Below are positions 26,143 to 36,688 of a DNA stretch of 64,000 nucleotides, piece after piece. Source of the DNA: Lepidodermella squamata. Its lineage: Eukaryota > Gastrotricha. The notes beneath the pieces are model-generated. The model had not been told where the DNA came from, did no database searches, and worked only from the letters and a program-made list of their open reading frames with translations. Made by a program: the position numbers and the translations under genes. The number at the start of each line of letters is the position of its first letter. The stretch's first letter is position 1. The stretch is taken from NCBI GenBank assembly GCA_047495785.1, contig JBLDXI010000017.1, positions 992,001 to 1,056,000 of the forward strand, given 5' to 3'.

Positions 26143-26569
26143 TTATTCTCCAGGGCGGGGGATACGCTTGTTTTCCCACTGATTGCCTGAGCTTTTCAAT
26201 TTCTAATAAATCGTGAGGAAAAATATTAGAGACGCTCTCTTTCGTAAAAAAAAGTCTCAAATTACATTATATTGCGAGTCGATAGATACTTCTTGTTTGG
26301 GCTTGACTTTGATACCCAACTGTTCTACTTCTTCGCGAGTGAGCTGAAGCCAAAAAAGTTAATAGAACGTAAAAAGATACTAACGACTCACATATTTATT
26401 TGAATTAAATTCGTAGCGGATCGATGTGAAATGCACGAGGAACGCGGAGCCGCCGATAACTAGCGTCTGCAAAACAAACAAATGTGTGTGTGTGTGCAAA
26501 ATAACTATTGCGTCAAAATAACAAACCAGAACCGGAAGTCCGAATTTTAAAAAATGGCTAGGGGCCATG
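26143..26569 (-). CDS. COX16: cytochrome c oxidase assembly protein COX16
   Basis: Four small exons, 26569-26528, 26466-26392, 26343-26266 and 26202-26143, join in phase to 84 aa, slightly shorter than vertebrate COX16. COX16 is a single-pass inner-membrane protein that helps metallate and insert COX2 into complex IV. The sequence shows it: FLKFGLPVL then TLVIGGSAFLVHFTSIRYEF (membrane segment followed by the conserved xxIRYxx), LTREEVEQLGI, and the C-terminal NQWENKRIPRPGE that corresponds to the family W-x-N-x-R-x-PRP motif. I start at 26569 because the longer open frame upstream contains a pyrimidine-rich AG site. Intron 1 holds a GT dinucleotide run. It lies between NDUFB8 and QTRT2 in one minus-strand series. 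Confidence 0.85.
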
Positions 26570-26821
26570 AAAACATACTTAATGAATAAAACTCTAAAAT
26601 TTAAAGAAAACATTTGAAAATTCATCGATTTCATTAATTTTTAGTTTCAACCATGGCTGTGAATTCAATTTCCGTTAATTCAAACCATCGCTAAATAGGT
26701 GTGTATATCATAGCTAACAAGAGGTCGAGGCGATTGAATTAACAAACGGTAGTTGACGGAGCTGGATCTAAGTAACGACGGTAACACAAGTTATTATACC
26801 AGACTTAGTCGCCTTAATTGA

Positions 26822-27391
26822 TCAATGGTGGCCATGACCGTGGTGACCAGGAGGGTCGAAGGTGTAGTGGGTGACAGTGGTTCGGCGATCTTCGGAAATA
26901 GGAAGACCATCAGTCCAGAATGGATATTGTTTTGGTTTGTAGGGCTTTGGCACCCTGAGAGGATTGAAGTAAACGGCAGCTCCGACAAGGCCGATAGCAG
27001 TAGCCATGAAACTGATCATGTACCACCAAGGGAGTGGCGGTTTAAAAGTAGGATTCCACAGAAATTCGACCATGAAATCTTGCATCCAATGCATTGGTTC
27101 ACCGTAGTTACGCTTTCGCGCAGGCATGTCCCAACGGTCATAATAATCACGAACAGCCATTCCGACAGGTGGGAGGTCTGGGTAATCGCCAAGACCTAAG
27201 CCATCATCGGCGAACGGCTTGTAGTCAGCGGGTACAAGGCCGTATTTCTTTGCAGCGGCAGCGTGTTCTTCGTCAGATTTCGGATAAGGTCCAGGCTTCC
27301 AGTCACGGTGCCAAGCTGAAGCCTGGCGGGCGATGAGGATCCGTGGCACGGCCAAGGATTTACGCGAAATAGCTTGCAACGCCAAGCTCAT
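26822..27391 (-). CDS. NDUFB8: NADH dehydrogenase 1 beta subcomplex subunit 8
   Basis: A single 189-aa exon. This is an accessory, non-catalytic subunit of the membrane arm of respiratory complex I. The N-terminus (SRKSLAVPRILIARQASAWH) is a typical basic mitochondrial presequence. Family blocks follow: WKPGPYPKSDEEHAAAAKKY, GLGDYPDLP, RDYYDRWDMPARKRNYGEP, then one membrane helix (MISFMATAIGLVGAAVYF) and the PKQYPFWTDGL block. The C-terminus is His-rich (HHGHGHH). Just before the ATG on the minus strand is a tttcatag site that could be a cis or trans splice acceptor. It is the first gene of the close-packed series with COX16 and QTRT2. Confidence 0.95.
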   Translation of the reverse strand: MSLALQAISRKSLAVPRILIARQASAWHRDWKPGPYPKSDEEHAAAAKKYGLVPADYKPFADDGLGLGDYPDLPPVGMAVRDYYDRWDMPARKRNYGEPMHWMQDFMVEFLWNPTFKPPLPWWYMISFMATAIGLVGAAVYFNPLRVPKPYKPKQYPFWTDGLPISEDRRTTVTHYTFDPPGHHGHGHH

Positions 27392-28581
27392 TTTAAAACC
27401 TATGAAACGAAAAGCAGATAGTCCTTTAACAATCGGCGACAGCTAAGAGTTCAGAATACTTCAAGAAGTCGCAATTCACGCAATTGAATAAGTGGCACAT
27501 GTTAATAGGAAATAACAAATAATCCAGCACGCTAAAGGAGCTTCGCTCTAAAATTGGTAAGTAACAAGTGAAATTATGATTTTCGTCTGCTCTTCAGCTG
27601 ATCTTGAAGCTTCAAGCAAAAACACTATGCATGCAGTGTGCCTAGTACTTAGGGAAGGAACAACATTTACTGCCTACTGCCTTCTTGCAAAACTTCGTTG
27701 TCACTTCCTCAGCTAGCTCAGACCCCAGGTAATCTACCGAATTACAAGGCTCGGTCAGCTTCGCAGTAGCTGCGATAAGGGGTTGCTTGAAGAGTGCACG
27801 CATTCTACAGCGTCTACCGAAAACGAGGGAACGATGGCGCCCGTCAACATTCTACATGATTTCACGCAATAACACCCTGGTACCTGGTGCTGGCACAACT
27901 GGAACGTGTATCAATCATCAAGTCGATGGTTTCTTTCAAAGGGGTGCCTGGAACCCCTGGATCTTTCCCATCGTCGCAACTGCAGCTTTGGCGAGCTTTG
28001 GCAACGAAGCAGGCGCGCCTGGGTGTTTAATCTGGAAATCTTTCCATAACAACGCCGCAGTACAAGTAGCATTCTAACATTACTCGTCAAGGCCAGCATC
28101 TCATATATATCAGGGCAACCTTTCCTCGGGCTCTCTTCTGCAAAACGTTACAGCTTCGCGAAACAGGTTCTTTCTTGGTTCTCCTTGAGCATCTTAATTA
28201 TTGATAGTTTTATAATGTTGAACTATAATATTTTTTAATGATATATATTCATAAAATTACAGTTTCAAGTTAGTTTTTAGTACATGCATTTCGTTAGTGA
28301 TATTGTTTACGCTAGCAACGCTTCACCTGTATGGCTTTGTCGATTTCAAGTGGTTAGTCACTTCGGTTATCGTTGAGTAAGCTCGTGCCACAGAGCGATC
28401 AAAATTGCATGGAAGTTAATCCTCTTGTATTAACAGCAAATACTGGTACTGATGGAATTTAGACTTTTTCTGTACTTCTCCACCATGTCTCTCGACAACC
28501 TTCCTCATTTAACCCTAGAAATTTGTAATCAGTCATTTCCTTTCATCCATTAGAGCCAACAATTTTTTATTGCGGCATGTT
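27392..28581. other. intergenic between divergent NDUFB8 and harmonin-like genes
   Basis: No supported gene. It should contain the two divergent promoters. A perfect 14-bp palindrome, cttgaagcttcaag, is at 27603-27616. Overlapping open frames on both strands at 27787-28099 give weak Gly-x-Pro patterns but no continuous domain. Confidence 0.45.
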
Positions 28582-30780
28582 ATGGACGCGCAGCTTTTAG
28601 CCGAATTCAAGACTCTTGCAAAATCTCTGTTCGATTCAAATGAAAGGCAGTTCCTGCAGAAAACTATAACATCTTACAAAGATGATGAAGATTTTGAGCG
28701 GCTTCTTGAATCACTGAAGACGATAATTGTATCAGTTGATCAATGCCAAATTCTTCCATTCGTTAAACTATTCCTGCTACGAAAGCACCGCAATCTCGCC
28801 AAGCGATTATGCGAATCAGAATTTGTTACAGAAGATGAAAGGATTCATCAACGGGATGGCTCTAAAGTTATCGAACGAATGAACAGTGTACAACAGGAAT
28901 ATTCTCGCGCCTCATCGATCTCCAGTGGAAAGAAAAAGCATCTTCTTTCAGCCGTCATTGTTAGGAAAATGAATGAATCTCTGGGTATTGGCATTAGAGG
29001 CGGAATAGACTTTGGCTGTGGCATATTTGTAAGTGACGTTCAACCCGACTCTCCCGCCGCAAAAGCTGGCCTACAAGTCGGAGATCAAATTATTTTTGTC
29101 AACAACGTCAGTTTCGAATCAATCACAGCTAATGCAGCTGCTAGATTTCTGGCGTCTGCTTTCCCACCTCCTAATGCTAACAATGGTTCTCGGCTCAGAT
29201 TAGTATTCACCAGGACGGGAATGGTTCCCGCACATCGCACTAATCGTGAACGCATGGCTTGGAACGACGTCAGATCGGGAGCAACTGTTTTTGGTGTGTA
29301 TCAGTCTAATGACAACTCCCAGGCTCTTCATTTACCACCTCTGCCAGCTCATGTGGAAGCGACCGGTGGGCTGCAGGAATATGTTGTTAATTTTCACGTG
29401 ACGCTCAGCTTCGCAATAAGAGGCGGACGAGATTTCGGCCTGGGGATTTACATTTCAGCTGTCGGAAGCAAGGATTCTGACGCCGATCAATTGAGGCACG
29501 TTGAGCTCAAACCTGGCGATGAAATTGTTGCGGTAAATGGCAGGGAAATCCAGCCAATGCGCCACTCCCAAGCAGTTGATTTTTTGAGACAGCAGAAGCA
29601 TTTAGCACTGACTGTGAAGCATGTGGGAAAGTATCCGCTATTCAAAGAAATTTCTTCAGAGGTGACATGGATTGTCGCCAATCCAGATCCGAATAATCCG
29701 GCTCCCACTACAGCAACAAATAGCGTTAGGACGGAATTACCGTGGGAGACCGTGGTTACTGTCCGAAGGAATTTGCCCAACGCTAATGGCGACTATTCTA
29801 GTGCAAGAATGTTACCACAAAACAGTCAGCGCAGTCTATCGTTCAGCTTGGCAAAGAGCTCATCGGGAAGTTTGGTTATTGATGCAGCTAACACTCAACA
29901 CCACACCCGACAGCTGCAAAATACAGGCGGATCGCTGCGATCATCTTGGACAGCTTCGGCATCCGGAGGCTCTGGTAACGGCTCCGTTATTTCTCAACCG
30001 GCCAAAGATAGCTTTGTATTTCACTCAACTCGCCGCCGACCAGTTCAACCCGCCAGAACACCGATTTCGACTATTCATTTCGACGAGACGAACAACTCAT
30101 CGCCTTACTGTGACGCCTCTGATTTTCAGTTGCATTTGAAAGAAAGTGCGAGCAATTTGTCTGGTCTGCTGCAAAATCAATCGATGACCAGCTTTGACGC
30201 CGCAAACGCTCGCATTTCTAGACAATGCAGTAGTAATAATAACTACGATCACGTGATTTTCGGCGAAGATCAGCGCCAGCAAACTGGGCTTCCTCCACAT
30301 CCAAGACCGAGTGGTCAGCGTAGAAGTGGGAGCGAATATGAAATCAAGCCAAGTGCAGTTCGCTTTACAGAGGACTCACAAAACATCGAGGCTATAACTT
30401 CAAACGTGAGTTATATGAGAACTTGTCAAGAAATGGGTTTCAACCAGGAATCTGCGCTTCGTCCGCCTTCAGTCGCTGTAAAAGGAAAACATACAACTTT
30501 GATTAAACTACCGAAGCGACCTGATACGAGTTTGGGCCTTGGAGTTTCGGGCGGTGGAGATTCTCCCGATCAGTGCCTTAGAATTGATCACGCCTTACCT
30601 GATAGTATTGCTGGCGAAGCGGTGGCTAATGGTCTTCTCCAGCCTGGGTGCCTTTTATTGGCTGTAGATGGCCAGTCATTGGTCGGAGCTACTCACGAGG
30701 ATGCCGTTAGTTTGATACGGCGATGCTTCCGCGATGCCTCGAAACCGACTTTGAATTTGCTCATATCTACCAATGGCTGA
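28582..30780 (+). CDS. harmonin/whirlin/PDZD7-family scaffold protein
   Basis: One uninterrupted exon of 732 aa from the first ATG in frame. The N-terminal ~80 residues (LLAEFKTLAKSLFDSNERQF through FVKLFLLRKHRNLAKRL) form a helical harmonin-homology domain. Three PDZ domains follow at about residues 120-212 (SLGIGIRGGIDFGCGIFVSD), 266-350 (FAIRGGRDFGLGIYIS) and 640-731 (SLGLGVSGGGDSPDQC, at the extreme C-terminus), separated by a long Ser/Asn-rich linker. Domain order HHD-PDZ-PDZ-linker-PDZ is that of the Usher-complex scaffolds harmonin and whirlin, which crosslink adhesion receptors, motors and actin at cell protrusions. I cannot choose between the vertebrate paralogues. An AATAAA is at 31133. 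The lack of coding introns contrasts with the neighbours. Confidence 0.88.
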   Translation: MDAQLLAEFKTLAKSLFDSNERQFLQKTITSYKDDEDFERLLESLKTIIVSVDQCQILPFVKLFLLRKHRNLAKRLCESEFVTEDERIHQRDGSKVIERMNSVQQEYSRASSISSGKKKHLLSAVIVRKMNESLGIGIRGGIDFGCGIFVSDVQPDSPAAKAGLQVGDQIIFVNNVSFESITANAAARFLASAFPPPNANNGSRLRLVFTRTGMVPAHRTNRERMAWNDVRSGATVFGVYQSNDNSQALHLPPLPAHVEATGGLQEYVVNFHVTLSFAIRGGRDFGLGIYISAVGSKDSDADQLRHVELKPGDEIVAVNGREIQPMRHSQAVDFLRQQKHLALTVKHVGKYPLFKEISSEVTWIVANPDPNNPAPTTATNSVRTELPWETVVTVRRNLPNANGDYSSARMLPQNSQRSLSFSLAKSSSGSLVIDAANTQHHTRQLQNTGGSLRSSWTASASGGSGNGSVISQPAKDSFVFHSTRRRPVQPARTPISTIHFDETNNSSPYCDASDFQLHLKESASNLSGLLQNQSMTSFDAANARISRQCSSNNNYDHVIFGEDQRQQTGLPPHPRPSGQRRSGSEYEIKPSAVRFTEDSQNIEAITSNVSYMRTCQEMGFNQESALRPPSVAVKGKHTTLIKLPKRPDTSLGLGVSGGGDSPDQCLRIDHALPDSIAGEAVANGLLQPGCLLLAVDGQSLVGATHEDAVSLIRRCFRDASKPTLNLLISTNG

Positions 30781-31132
30781 CGAGCTCATCATTTTTTATA
30801 TGATTTTTATTGCCTATCGTGCCCAATTGTTTTCGTGCTAATTTATTGTTTATACCTCAATTTTATTGTGTTTATATCGATATTTATAATCATTTGCTCA
30901 TATTACGCGGAAGAAGAATCAAAAAGATGCCAAAGCCATACATGTTTTACCGTACCTATATTATATTAAATCGTGGTGCTTTGTGTCCAATTAAGAAGTC
31001 AGTTTTCTACTTTAGTTTTGAGATGTGATTCAGATATTATTTCAGCCCTCTTCCACCAATTTAATTTCAGCGTTTTACGAGTATTATTGTAAACGTTTCA
31101 CCGATTTATTCCTGATTTTTTTGAAAAATGTT

Positions 31133-31196
31133 AATAAAAATATTTGTAATAATTTTTTGTGATTTTATTTTTTAGGTTTTAAGTGAATTTTAATTA
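31133..31196 (+). promoter_or_regulatory. polyadenylation signal followed by a splice-acceptor-like site
   Basis: AATAAA at 31133-31138 should end the harmonin-like mRNA. Only 36 bases later a pyrimidine-rich tract ends in ttttattttttag at 31175, 21 bases before the annexin ATG. With no room for a separate promoter, this layout resembles an operon junction where the downstream cistron gets its 5' end by trans-splicing. A 5'UTR intron starting further upstream is the alternative. Confidence 0.4.
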
Positions 31197-34100
31197 ATGC
31201 CAAGCGCAGGAGCCGTCGCGCCTCCTGTTATTAGGGTGAGTTTTCAAAATGTTTCAAGCATTCAATTTTTTATTTAAATTTTTTGTAGCCTCTTCGGCCG
31301 CCGATTCCTGGCCGTTCAGCAGTTCACATCGACTCGGCGACTTACTTGGAAATTTACACCGAAACACCCAACTGCAAAATCTACTTCACGACAGATGGAA
31401 CTAAGCCCGATGCGTTTCAAAGCCGATCGGGCAAAGAATCAACGCATCGATACCGCGCGCCCTTCTCGCTAAACCCAGGCCGGCGCCTCCTTAAAACAAT
31501 CGCAGTGTCACGTGACGGCCTGCGACAGAGCGATGTTGTCTCGCGATCATTCCTCGTCGACGACGCAAATGGCCCGAGCGTACCGCCACCATACGACGAA
31601 GAAATAACCGAACTTACAACAACCGGGCCGTCAGATATCGATGACGTAGTCGACTTCCGCGATCCGAATCACAACAAAGTGGTTCGGTATAAGAAAATCA
31701 ATAAGCCAGTCGCGCCGAGTCGTGAAATTGTTGAGGAGATCTATGAAGAGACAATCGCCTCAGATGACGATATGATGACCGATACTTCAAGGACGTTAGT
31801 TTCGGTCCGGCGAACCCCGGGTGGGTTACCTAGGTCTGCCTCAACGACTGAGGTGACGACGGTTTACAAACGACCCATGTCGGCCTCGAATTCAGTCTCG
31901 CATTTCGGACCTCCTCCTACTCCTTCGATTATCGTTGATGGCAATCGGGTTGGGGCAGTTATGCCCCCACCCCCGCCCCCTGTTGGCTACTACCAAACCC
32001 CACCCCCTCCACCGCCTTACCCGGTCATGGGTGCCGCTTTTGCCTGGGGCCCTCAGCCGCCTCAGCCGATCAATCGCCTCGGCTATATGACGGATAAAAT
32101 GATTCAGAGATTGGAGGAATCTCGCGATTTTACGGTGGCTGAAATGCGGCGAACTATTGAAGATTCTCGTCGGGCCGCGTCCCCGCCGCCCGGGCCCCAT
32201 TTTGCGATAATGCCACCGCCGCAAATGGAGCAGCAGCCCCAACCCCAGCCAGCCCAAGTGCCGAATTTCGTGAAGGAACCACCCCTTCACGCTGTCTCGC
32301 CTGGAAACGGGCTGTGGCGAGAACAGGTCGAGCATATCTACGCTCATTTGCTTCAGTACGCTAAGGACCACGTCGGGTTTCGAGTCGCTATTGCCGAGCC
32401 AAGGTTGGGCGACATTTCCGGGCTCGAATTTGAGGAAACTGAGGAAAGCTACGTCTTAAGATTGGAACTATCCCGTTTCGACCAGCCTGTTACTCCGGCT
32501 GTTCGGGAAAAGGCGATAAAGCCAACTCGGGTTACGAAACCTGGACCTAGACCAGCTACGACAGTTGCAGTTCATAAACCACCCCCGAGACGGGAGGAGC
32601 CGCCACCTGAACCACCCAAAGTCGCGAAAAGACCCTCAGTTCAAGAGGAAAAGCCTCTAATCCGAAAACCCCCAGCTGAAGAGAAGAAGGAGAAGGAAAA
32701 GGAGAAAATTGAGTCGTATCTAAAGACTGAAGAAGACCAAAATTGCGAGGGAACGATCAAGCCATTGCCGTTCCACAACCCGGAGAAAGACTGCGAAGTA
32801 TTGCGGAAGGCGATGAAAGGTCTCGGAACGGATGAGAAGGCGATAATTGAGATAATGGGTGCGCGTTCAGCGGCTCAGCGCGTTGAAATTGCGAACAAGT
32901 TCAAATTTATGTACGGCCGAGATTTGGTTTCGGATTTCGAGAGTGAGACGAGTGGTAACTTTCGGGATGCCCTTGTTGCGCTCTGCCTGTCGCCGGCTGA
33001 TTACGATGCGTCTCAAGTTCGGCGAGCGGTTAAAGGAGCTGGCACAGACGAGGATTGCCTCATTGAGATTATTTGTACCAGGACAAATGCGCAAATCGCT
33101 ATGCTGAAAGAAGCTTACAAGAAAGGTAAGTAAAGTCAATGTAGGTTTACATGCTGCTGATAATTTTTTAAATTTCACTTGAAAATAAAAAAAACCCACA
33201 AAAAATGCGCATAATTTTTAATAAGATAACCTTACGTGACCCAATTTTGCGACACATTTGGGAGAGTGGAAAAACTATTGAAATTTCGCGGCCATGAAAT
33301 AAATTAGTCATGGTACATACCTTAGACACGATCAAATTTCGCTTTATTTCGTTAGAAATTTCGTTATAAATTAATCCGAAATAATTAATTAAATTTAAGT
33401 TTTTTGACAATGAATATCATATTATCGGAGACACCATGCATGATATATGGAATAACCTTAAAATTCAAAAACTTGAACATTTCAAAAATTAAAATTGAAG
33501 TGTAATTGTTAATTGAGGGGGTCAATTTTTGGTGGAGTACCTAAGTTAACCATCTGCGAAATTTAATTGTGTCTAAGGTATGTACCATAATTAGTTGAGC
33601 CTTTTTCTTAGGGCGCTAAAGCGTAAGCTGCGCTCTTTAATTAATGAAAATAATTTCATCAACAATTTTCTTTTATTTTGTCTAGCTTTCAACCGGGACA
33701 TGGAGAAAGATGTGATCGATGATACATCGGGCGATTTCAAACGCCTCATGGTTTCGCTCATGCAGGGTAATCGCGACGAATCCAAGACTTACGACATGGC
33801 CATAGTGAAGGAGGACGCTAAGGTTCGTCAACATTTTCGCCACCTTAAAATTCAGCGTTTTCAATTTCAATTTTATTTCAGGCGTTATACGACGCTGGCG
33901 AGGGTAAGAAGTGGGGCACGGAAGAGTCTGTATTCAACAAGATCATCGGCTCACGCTCATATGCGCACTTGCGCGCTGTTTTCGATGCGTACAAGCAGTT
34001 CTCGAAAAAGGATATCGAGGACGCGCTAAAATCGGAAATGAGCGGCGATCTACTCCGCGGCCTGCTCACTGTTGTCCGCTGTATTCGCAACAAACACGCG

Positions 34101-36180
34101 TTTTTCGCCCTCGCCCTGTACAAATCAATGAAGGGCCTCGGCACCGACGACAAAGCCCTCGTCCGCATTTGCATCACCCGATGTGAAATCGATATGGTTC
34201 AAATTAAACAGGAATTCCAGCAGAAATACAACCAGTCACTTGTCGATTTCATTAAAGACGATACCAGTGGCGATTATAGAGATTTAATCTTGAAATTGGT
34301 CAATGGAAATGCCGATGCCTGCGCCGCGTCCCAAGCCGCTGGCCCTACAACAGTTCAACCGGGTGAAATTAAGGAGGAGGCTGTTAAAGAGAATACGGAA
34401 AGGCCAGCTGAGAAAATTGATTACTTCCAAACTGAACCCGAGCTAGACCAAACTCCGACGTTGAAGCCGTTCCCGAATTTCAACGCGAGTCAAGATTGCG
34501 AAGTCTTACGAAAGGCGATGAAGGGTCTAGGCACTGATGAGAAGGCAATAATTAATGTTATGGCCTTCAGGTCAATAACTCAGCGTCTTGAGATTGTGAA
34601 GCAGTTTAGAGTTATGTTTGGCAAAGATTTGGAGAAGGAGTTGATTTCGGAGACGAGTGGAAATTTCAAGGAATGTCTCGTGGCGCTGTGCAAGAGCCCG
34701 GAAGAATATGATTGCCTTGAACTGCGACGTGCTATGAAAGGTAAGAAATTTTTTGACTGCTTTGAAACATTTCGATTTCAGATAAATCAAATTCGATTTT
34801 ATTGCCATAATAAATTTAGGTTTAGATTTTTCCAAAATGAGAGTTTCACGGCGTCCTTAGATCTCCCTTTTCTTATTGTGATACCTAACCGATAGGTCTT
34901 ACTTTTGCGCGTATTTTGCGCTATCGGCGGTTAGTTTGTGAGTTATACTTCGGCCTGCAGAGCCGATATCGATTTCAAGTATCGATTTTACAAATCAGTG
35001 ATTTTTCCGATATTAGAAATATAGGAAGCTAATAAAATTTAAATATTTCTAATTAGGTGATGGTACCTTGTCGTTGAAAAAAATCCTAGGGTCATGGGGA
35101 CATAAGTATTGAGGGAAAACAAAGAAAATTTAGAAATTGCAAAGAATCTGAAAAATTCAGTTTTAGAATGCCCGTATTTAGTGTCGAAGCCTCAATTTTT
35201 CAAATAATATAGAAGAATTTTCCTATAAAATGCCAATTTCTCCGTTGAAATCGCGGATAATAGATGGGAAATCGAAATAATTCAGAAAAAAAATTGCAAA
35301 TTTGAAAATTTGCGGGTAAGTTATGGGACACTGTAGGAGGGCTCTAAAATCGTCGTTTCAGCTTAAAATGAGTTTTTCGAATTTCGCTTTTCCGAATTCA
35401 AAAAATTAGGGCAAGCAAATTTGTCTAAGGTATGCACGAGCTATCTTATTTTTGCTTCAATATTGTCGAATTTTGATTTATTAATTGTTTTTTTTTCCAA
35501 TATTTTCAGGTGCTGGAACTGACGAAGATGCGTTGATAGAAATAATTTGTACCCGTACGAACAAGCAGCTCGACGTGATAAAAGCCAAGTACAAGGAGAT
35601 GTTCAACGGCCGCGATCTCGAGAAAGACGTTGTCGACGATACGAGCGGCGATTTCAAACACGTCCTTGTGTCCCTGCTGCAGGCTGCCCGGCCTGAAACC
35701 CGAAAATACGACATGAACCAGGTGAAAGCCGACGCTCAGGCGCTGCTAGACGCCGGCGCCAAGTGGACAACGGAAAAGGCGAAATTTGTCGAAATTCTAT
35801 GCAGCCGGCCTTATTCGCATCTGCGAGCTGTTTTCGATGAATTCAGCAAACTATCGAAAACGCCCAACATGGAAGATTACCTCAAGAAGGAGATGAGTGG
35901 CGACATTTTGCGCAGTCTCCTCACCGTTGTTAGAGTCATTCGCAATAAGGCCGGCTTTTTCGCGTTAGCCCTGCAAAAGTCGATGAAGGGCCTAGGTACC
36001 GATGACAAAATGCTGACGCGTATTGTGATAAGCCGCTGTGAGATTGATATGGTTCAGATTAAGCAGGAATTCCAGAAGCAATTCAACGCAAGTTTAGCCG
36101 ACTGGATAAAGGACGATACAAGTGGCGACTATCGCCGCACTTTAATGGCCCTTATCGGCGAACCAATGCCTGCTAAATAA
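31197..36180 (+). CDS. DZANK1-like N-terminus fused to eight annexin repeats
   Basis: Five exons, 31197-31235, 31289-33125, 33686-33822, 33882-34740 and 35510-36180, join in phase to 1180 aa. Residues 14-104 (PLRPPIPGR, then EIYTETPNCKIYFTTDGTKP and the PGRRLLKTIAVSRDG strand) are a Fn3-associated/chitobiase C-like beta domain as at the N-terminus of DZANK1. A proline-rich region follows (about 218-260). Residues 346-416 (AVSPGNGLWREQVEHIYAHL, VAIAEPRLGDIS) match the conserved central block of DZANK1. From about 512 to the end are two annexin cores, eight repeats, with type II calcium loops KGLGTDEKA, KGAGTDED and KGLGTDDK. Annexins bind acidic membranes through calcium. The DZANK1 zinc ribbons and ankyrins are absent. 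One exon (exon 2) carries the DZANK1-like part and the first annexin repeats, so this is not a mis-joined pair of genes. The polyadenylation signal is near 36434. Confidence 0.92.
33308..33588. repeat. MITE-like element in annexin-gene intron 2
   Basis: The left end tcatggtacatacctt is repeated in inverse orientation at the right end (aaggtatgtaccata), and the match continues inward for about 35 bases with few changes. AATTAG flanks both outer ends and is a plausible target duplication. The interior is non-coding. A worn copy of one end (tgtctaaggtatgcac, near 35422) lies in intron 4 of the same gene. Confidence 0.6.
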
Positions 36181-36688
36181 GCAAATTCATTTGTCTGTGA
36201 TACCTTTTTCTTAGTTTTTGACAATTTTTCTGTTGTGGCGTGAGCTGAAAGCTGATTTCATCAATTATACATTGAATTTTTCACGAATTTTTCTAAATAG
36301 CACACTGAATTATTTGACGAATAATAATAACGAGACCTATGCAAAGGCAGTTACTGCCTGAAATTTTTAAAAGTCTCGACTCGTGGTTTTTTCTGTGATA
36401 TAATAAAATTAATATAATATAATTCCATTGTAAATAAAAGGCTGTAAATAGTGACAAAAATCGTCTTTTCTTTATTAATGCGTTCTCAATTTTTATCCAA
36501 GCGAAAAATTATATAATTTTTTATATCAACATTTGTTCTCCATTGTCAAGGTTCCATTGTCTTGTTTTGCCGCGCGTATAACAAAAATTAGGAAGATAAT
36601 GTCGATATTTTTTGCGATATTCTGTTTTAGTGCAAACACGATTTTTCAAAGGGTTCAGTAGCCGTACACAACAAAAAATTAGGCGACG

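Noticed and set aside
27787-28099. Gly-x-Pro patterns suggesting a collagen-like gene
   Set aside because: The Gly spacing breaks after a few triplets in every frame on both strands and stops intervene.
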